In this document: piece by piece, positions 6,198 through 9,987 of the stretch
Numbering within the stretch: the stretch's first letter is position 1
How the letters are laid out: every line of letters starts with the position of its first letter
NCBI GenBank assembly: GCA_023260935.1
Contig: JALQTL010000175.1
Span: 1-9,987, forward strand
Reading direction: 5' to 3'
From: Paracoccaceae bacterium
Lineage (GTDB): Bacteria > Pseudomonadota > Alphaproteobacteria > Rhodobacterales > Rhodobacteraceae
DNA length: 9,987 nucleotides
Made by a program: the position numbers and the translations under genes
Notes under the pieces: model-generated
What the model was told of the DNA's origin: nothing
The model's input: only the letters and a program-made list of their open reading frames with translations
The model's database searches: none

Positions 6198-6755
6198 TCA
6201 TCCTCCGGCCTTTTGCGAAAGTGCCTTCAGGCGACGTTCGAAATCGGCATCATCTTCAGGGGTTTGCGCGACAGGGGCGGTCACGGCATCATCGGGGATC
6301 GCATTCAGCGCCATGACCGCACCGCCATGGGCGCTGGCAAAGGCAGCGGCATCTTCCAGCCGCGCAAAGGGCACCAGTTCCGGCGCGCCCATGCCGCCCT
6401 CGCGGCTGGACCCCACCACGAAATGCGCGGATCTGGCATCGATCCAGTTGGCGGCACCGGGTTCGGCCCAAGTGGCACCGGGGGCGCCCATGTCATTCAC
6501 CCAGATCGCCAGAATGGGGTGGCTTTGTTCCGGCAGCCGGGCATAGGCGACGGCATCGCGGACCTGGCTGAAGAACAGGGGCGCGCCCGGCAGTCCACCC
6601 AGATGCACCTGCGCCTTGGGGCCTTCGTGTTCCAGAAGGTTCATCTGGCAGTAATGCCCCACGGCATCGGGGGTCAAGGCCACGGGGTCAAGCGACTGGG
6701 CCACGTCTTCCTTGCACGCCGACAGCAGCAGGATCAGGACAAGCGCGCGTTTCAT
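6198..6755 (-). CDS. nosL: NosL, copper-binding lipoprotein chaperone
   Basis: NosL is a membrane-anchored periplasmic copper(I) chaperone that cooperates with NosDFY in supplying copper to nitrous oxide reductase. The 185-residue precursor begins MKRALVLILLLSAC, a lipoprotein signal with the lipidated cysteine at residue 14. Family features are HYCQMNLLEHEGPKAQ (residues 34-49), with Cys36, Met38 and His43 as candidate copper-relevant residues, and GSSREGGMGAPELVPF (115-130). The last 30 or so residues form an acidic, charged tail. The frame is open upstream to an ATG at 6809, but the signal peptide and AAGG at 6763-6766 fix the start at 6755. This start overlaps the nosY stop as ATGA, indicating translational coupling. 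Confidence 0.93.
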   Translation of the reverse strand: MKRALVLILLLSACKEDVAQSLDPVALTPDAVGHYCQMNLLEHEGPKAQVHLGGLPGAPLFFSQVRDAVAYARLPEQSHPILAIWVNDMGAPGATWAEPGAANWIDARSAHFVVGSSREGGMGAPELVPFARLEDAAAFASAHGGAVMALNAIPDDAVTAPVAQTPEDDADFERRLKALSQKAGG

Positions 6756-7573
6756 GGTGTCACCTTGCGAAAGGCCAGCGCAGCCAGCGACAGCGCCGCA
6801 AGCGGCCACAAAAGAACCGGGACCATTGATTGCCAGACGGGAATTGCCGCCGCCGCCCCGCCCACGCCGGCCGCAGCCCCCATCGCGCCCGAGGCGGAAA
6901 GGTTGAACAACCGGAAGGCATCGGCCGGGTTGGCCAGCAGGGCAAAGGGGAAGGCTTCGGTGGTAAACCAGCCGCCATTATCGGCCACGACCGCCGCCAG
7001 CAGGCCAAGATCATACAGCACCACCAGCCCCAGCCACAGGCCGATGGCCAGACCCGCCGCCCCCGAAGGCCGCCGTGCCAGCGCAGAAACCGCATAACCC
7101 GCCCCAAGGAACGTGGCCCCCAACAGCACCGATGACCATGACAGCCGCCACAGCGCCGCCAGCCCGGCCGCGGCCTGAGCGTCCTGAGCGAAGGCCACGC
7201 CGGCCGCCAACCCATGCCCCAGCGCCACGGCCAGCGCCAGAATCGACAGATGCGCCAGCAGCTTGCCCAGCAACACCTCGATCCGCGCGACAGGATAGGT
7301 CAGCAGCAGCGGCAGCGTACCGCGCTCCACCTCTCCGGCAATGGCATCAAAGCTCATCAGAAGGGCCAGAAGCGGCACCAGATAGACCGAAAGAGAGGTC
7401 AGCGAAGCCACGGTGACAGACAACCTGTCCACCCCCAGCCCGCCCGAAGGGGCCGACCCGGCCAGCGACAGCACCAGTGAAAACACTGCCATCAGCACCA
7501 GCGCAATGGCCACCCAGCGGTTCCGCAGCGCAATGCGGAATTCAGACACGGCGGTGGTCAGGATACGGTTCAT
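6752..7573 (-). CDS. nosY: NosY, membrane permease of the NosDFY transporter
   Basis: NosY is the inner-membrane subunit of the NosDFY ABC system needed to build the copper centres of nitrous oxide reductase. The 273 residues contain about six hydrophobic membrane segments, near residues 18-40, 53-76, 104-128, 145-164, 169-196 and 248-267. The segment FDAIAGEVERGTLPLLLTYPV (75-95) is typical of ABC-2 type permeases: it lies after the second span and contacts the ATPase. The start ATG at 7573 overlaps the nosF stop as ATGA, and the stop overlaps the nosL start in the same way, so NosF, NosY and NosL are probably made by coupled translation. Length and order match known nosDFYL clusters. Confidence 0.95.
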   Translation of the reverse strand: MNRILTTAVSEFRIALRNRWVAIALVLMAVFSLVLSLAGSAPSGGLGVDRLSVTVASLTSLSVYLVPLLALLMSFDAIAGEVERGTLPLLLTYPVARIEVLLGKLLAHLSILALAVALGHGLAAGVAFAQDAQAAAGLAALWRLSWSSVLLGATFLGAGYAVSALARRPSGAAGLAIGLWLGLVVLYDLGLLAAVVADNGGWFTTEAFPFALLANPADAFRLFNLSASGAMGAAAGVGGAAAAIPVWQSMVPVLLWPLAALSLAALAFRKVTP

Positions 7574-8466
7574 TGCCCATCCCTTTTGCTGAAGTGGCTG
7601 TAGATGTCTTCCAGACTGGGCGGCAAAACCTCCAGATCGGCCACCTTGTCGCCAAGCCCCGCAATTCGCCCCAGAACATCCAGCTTTTGCGATTGGGCAC
7701 AGGTCAGGTGCAAAAGACCGCCCACCTGAATGGCCCCCGGCAGGCTTTGCGCGATCAGGGGGGCATGGCCATTGCGCGCGGTGACATGCAGCGTCACCGG
7801 TAGATCGGCGCGGCGGCGCAGATCACCCAGACTTCCCGTGGCCACCAGCCGCCCGCCCGACAGGATCAGGATGCGGTCTGTCCGCGCCTCCACCTCGGTC
7901 AGCGCATGACTTGACAGCAGGATCGACGCGCCCTCGGCGGCCAGACCGTCCAGCAGGCTGTAGAAATCCCGCCGCGATACCGGATCAAGACCCGAGGTCG
8001 GCTCATCCAGCACCAGAAGCCGCGGATGCCCGATCAGCGCCTGCGCCAGCCCGACGCGCTGGCGCATACCCTTGGAATAAGTGCCGATCCGGCGCCTTGC
8101 CGCCGCATGCAGGCCCACCCGTTCCAGCAGGTCCAGTGCCAGCTTGGGGCTTTCGCCGCGCAGAGAAAGGTAGTGGCGCAGCTGTTCTTCCCCGGTCAGG
8201 GCGGGGTGGAAGGCCACGTTTTCGGGCAGATAGGCCACCTGCCGCCGCGCCGCTGCCGACCCGGGCGCCGCCCCGCAAACCTGAACCTCACCTTCGGTTG
8301 CCGGGGTCAGGCCAAGGATGATCTTCATCATCGTCGATTTCCCTGCGCCGTTATGGCCCAGAAGCGCGACACGTTCACCCGCGGCCACGTCAAAGCTTAC
8401 TGCGGTCAGGGCATCGACGCCCTGAAACCGCTTAGTGAGACCCAATATCTTCAAGGTCGATGTCAT
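7570..8466 (-). CDS. nosF: NosF, ATPase of the NosDFY ABC transporter
   Basis: NosF is the cytoplasmic ATPase that powers NosDFY during copper-site assembly of nitrous oxide reductase. In the 298 residues the Walker A motif is GHNGAGKST (37-45). A signature of the YSKGMRQR type replaces the classic LSGGQ, as is common in NosF and other ABC-2 ATPases. The Walker B segment is LLVLDEPTSGLDP, and the switch histidine lies in SSHAL. The frame is open to an ATG at 8523, but the ATG at 8466, preceded 8 nt upstream by GAAAGG, gives the normal N-terminus MTSTLKILGLTKRF. This start lies inside nosD, a 35-nt overlap, and the stop overlaps nosY as ATGA. Confidence 0.95.
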   Translation of the reverse strand: MTSTLKILGLTKRFQGVDALTAVSFDVAAGERVALLGHNGAGKSTMMKIILGLTPATEGEVQVCGAAPGSAAARRQVAYLPENVAFHPALTGEEQLRHYLSLRGESPKLALDLLERVGLHAAARRRIGTYSKGMRQRVGLAQALIGHPRLLVLDEPTSGLDPVSRRDFYSLLDGLAAEGASILLSSHALTEVEARTDRILILSGGRLVATGSLGDLRRRADLPVTLHVTARNGHAPLIAQSLPGAIQVGGLLHLTCAQSQKLDVLGRIAGLGDKVADLEVLPPSLEDIYSHFSKRDGQ

Positions 8467-9763
8467 CGTGACTGCCTTTCGTCCAACGCCCGGCCACGGC
8501 TGCCTCGGCAGCGGCCAGATCATCGGAAACGGGAATGTCCCGGGGTTTCATCAGCGGGTGGCTGTCCAGCACACCACCCGGCAGCATCGCCGGGAACGAG
8601 GATTGCGACCAGCGCACCAGCTGCACGGCCGGAGAGCCGGTCAGCAGCGCCGCCGCGGGTTGCGACCACAGGATATGGTCCATCAGATCATTCGGCCGGA
8701 ACACGCCGTCGGCAATGCCGTCGCCGTTCAGGTCATAGGCCGGATGATCCGACCAGAAATTGCCCCTGCCCTCGAAACTCCACTCCACATGGCGGGTGCC
8801 GACGTATTTCACCTGCTCGCGGTTGCCGATGAAGCTGTTGCCGGTCAGCACATTGCGTTCAGACCCGGCGGTGAAGTGGATGCCGATGTCGCAGCCCTCA
8901 AACCGGTTGTCGAAGATCAGATTCTTGTGGGCGTTGTAGATGAACAGGCATTTGTCCGCACCGCCGCGCACCAGATTGCCCGAGACATCGGCGCCGTTGG
9001 CATAGTTCAGCATCACCCCGTTCGACCTGTCGCCAAGGCTCAGGTTGTCTTTCATCACGACGCGGTCGGAAAACATGATGGCAAAGCCAAGGTGATTGCC
9101 AATGCTGACATTGCCCACCACCTCGGAATCGTTGGTATACATGTAGTGGACGGCAAAACGCAGGTCGCGGAAGATGTTGTTGCGGAACACATCCTTTCTG
9201 GACGCATTGGCAAAGATGCCGTCACGCCCCCAGCGCACGCTGTTGCCCTGAACCAGCGCTCCGGGGCTGTTCCAGACATAGATGCCGTTGCCGCGGTCAT
9301 TCATCCGCGGGTTCTGCGTGCCTTCGATGCGGTTGTCGATCACGCGGGCATCCTTGCCGCCATGCACGTCAATCCCATGCAGGTTGCCCAGAAGCGTATT
9401 GCCTTCAACCGTCACCCGGTCGGCCTTTTTCAGGATCTTGATCCCGGCATCCAGCGCCTGCCCGTCCATGCCGGACCCCGTGACCGTCAGCCCGCGCAGG
9501 GTGACATCGGGCGCGGCAACGGTGATCACTGTGCCCTGGCCTTGGCCATCGATGATCGCCTTGCCCCGGGCTTGCACCGTCAGGCTTTGCGCGACCACCA
9601 CTGCGCCAGCATAGGTGCCGGGCTGAAGAACCAGCACATCGCCGGGGGCAGCCCCGGCGATGGCGTTTTGCAGGGCCCCCGGCCCGGGCATGACCTGCAC
9701 TTCCGCCGCCCCTGCGGGCAGCGAAAGCATCAGGCCAATAACAAGGGCCGGAAGCCGCTTCAT
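8432..9763 (-). CDS. nosD: NosD, periplasmic beta-helix copper-assembly protein
   Basis: NosD is the periplasmic partner of NosFY. It docks on NosY, accepts copper from NosL and helps load nitrous oxide reductase. The 443 residues begin with a Sec signal peptide of about 20 residues (MKRLPALVIG...AGAA). From about residue 45 to 330 come repeated short strands of the parallel beta-helix/CASH type, seen as recurring patterns such as VEGNTLLGN, NGIYVWNSP, GIFANAS, VVGNVSIGN and GVMLNYANG. The GRGNFWSDHPAYDLNGDGIAD segment (about 344-364) is typical of NosD. The start is 3 nt after the nosZ stop, preceded by AAGGGGG. The 3' end overlaps nosF by 35 nt, so the last residues (HDDIDLEDIGSH) share DNA with the NosF N-terminus. 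Confidence 0.97.
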   Translation of the reverse strand: MKRLPALVIGLMLSLPAGAAEVQVMPGPGALQNAIAGAAPGDVLVLQPGTYAGAVVVAQSLTVQARGKAIIDGQGQGTVITVAAPDVTLRGLTVTGSGMDGQALDAGIKILKKADRVTVEGNTLLGNLHGIDVHGGKDARVIDNRIEGTQNPRMNDRGNGIYVWNSPGALVQGNSVRWGRDGIFANASRKDVFRNNIFRDLRFAVHYMYTNDSEVVGNVSIGNHLGFAIMFSDRVVMKDNLSLGDRSNGVMLNYANGADVSGNLVRGGADKCLFIYNAHKNLIFDNRFEGCDIGIHFTAGSERNVLTGNSFIGNREQVKYVGTRHVEWSFEGRGNFWSDHPAYDLNGDGIADGVFRPNDLMDHILWSQPAAALLTGSPAVQLVRWSQSSFPAMLPGGVLDSHPLMKPRDIPVSDDLAAAEAAVAGRWTKGSHDDIDLEDIGSH

Positions 9764-9766
9764 GGG

Positions 9767-9987
9767 TCAGGCCCCCTTCGGCTCAACGAACATCCGGCCG
9801 CGCATTTCCATGTGCAGGGCGTGGCAGAACCACTGGCAATAATACCAGTAAACGCCCGGCTGCGCCGCCACGAAGGTGATCGAGGACGTGGCCTGCGGCG
9901 CCACCTCCATCGCGACCCCGTGGTTGCCCAGGGTGAAGCCGTGGGTCAGGTCGTCGATGTCGTCAAGGTTGGTGACCACCACCGTCA
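9767..9987 (-). CDS. nosZ: Nitrous oxide reductase NosZ, C-terminal end only
   Basis: NosZ reduces N2O to N2 in the periplasm, the last step of denitrification. Only the last 72 residues are present; the gene enters from the right edge. They form the end of the cupredoxin CuA domain: LDDIDDLTHGFTLGNHG supplies a CuA histidine (in THGF), and CQWFCHALHMEM supplies both CuA cysteines, the Trp backbone ligand, the second His (in ALHM) and the Met (the final M). All expected ligands of this segment are present, so the domain looks functional. The sequence resembles the classical clade I enzymes of alphaproteobacteria, and the following nosDFYLX order agrees. The Tat signal and the CuZ domain are off window. 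Confidence 0.98.
   Translation of the reverse strand, partial: TVVVTNLDDIDDLTHGFTLGNHGVAMEVAPQATSSITFVAAQPGVYWYYCQWFCHALHMEMRGRMFVEPKGA

Noticed and set aside
1..9987. Mobile elements, CRISPR arrays, tRNA or rRNA genes, toxin-antitoxin or defence genes
   Set aside because: No transposase, integrase, direct-repeat array or tRNA-like sequence was seen. Apart from the short gaps described, the window is filled by known metabolic genes.

Overview
The window comes from a GC-rich alphaproteobacterium, most likely a facultatively denitrifying member of the Rhodobacterales (Rhodobacter/Paracoccus-like). The evidence is GC-rich coding DNA, a hut region of the HutF type with a HutC repressor, a nosZDFYLX block, and a cytochrome c of the c2/c550 class. 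It holds two known functional blocks joined by a single oxidoreductase gene. Nearly every base lies in a recognisable gene.

Positions 1-3615 are the histidine-utilisation (hut) block. hutI (imidazolonepropionase) runs leftward off the window edge. Divergent from it is hutF (formiminoglutamate deiminase). hutF runs convergently into hutD, and their stop codons share one CTAG. hutD is divergent from hutC, the GntR/UTRA repressor. Two near-identical 16-bp dyads (898-913 and 2849-2864, 15/16 identical when aligned) sit in the two divergent promoter gaps. Both contain the GT-N-TA-N-AC core of HutC-subfamily operators, so HutC very probably controls hutI, hutF, hutD and itself from these two sites. 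HutF implies the five-step route: formiminoglutamate to formylglutamate, then to glutamate by HutG. hutH, hutU and hutG are not in the window.

Positions 3616-4863 hold a strong GC hairpin between the convergent genes hutC and a Gfo/Idh/MocA-family NAD(P)-dependent oxidoreductase of unknown substrate. About 200 bp without a gene follows.

Positions 4864-9987 are the nitrous oxide reductase block, all read leftward: nosZ (C-terminal end only), nosD, nosF, nosY, nosL, nosX, then a small soluble cytochrome c. Genes overlap or are spaced by 16 nt or less, which indicates one operon. NosZ reduces N2O to N2. NosDFY and NosL supply and assemble its copper centres. NosX is the periplasmic flavin transferase that should flavinylate NosR (off window, probably to the right). 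The terminal cytochrome c is a plausible electron carrier for the system.

I found no mobile element, CRISPR array, RNA gene or clearly unknown system. The points most worth checking are the paired operators, the cytochrome c appended to nosX, and the unexplained hairpins at 4713-4809.
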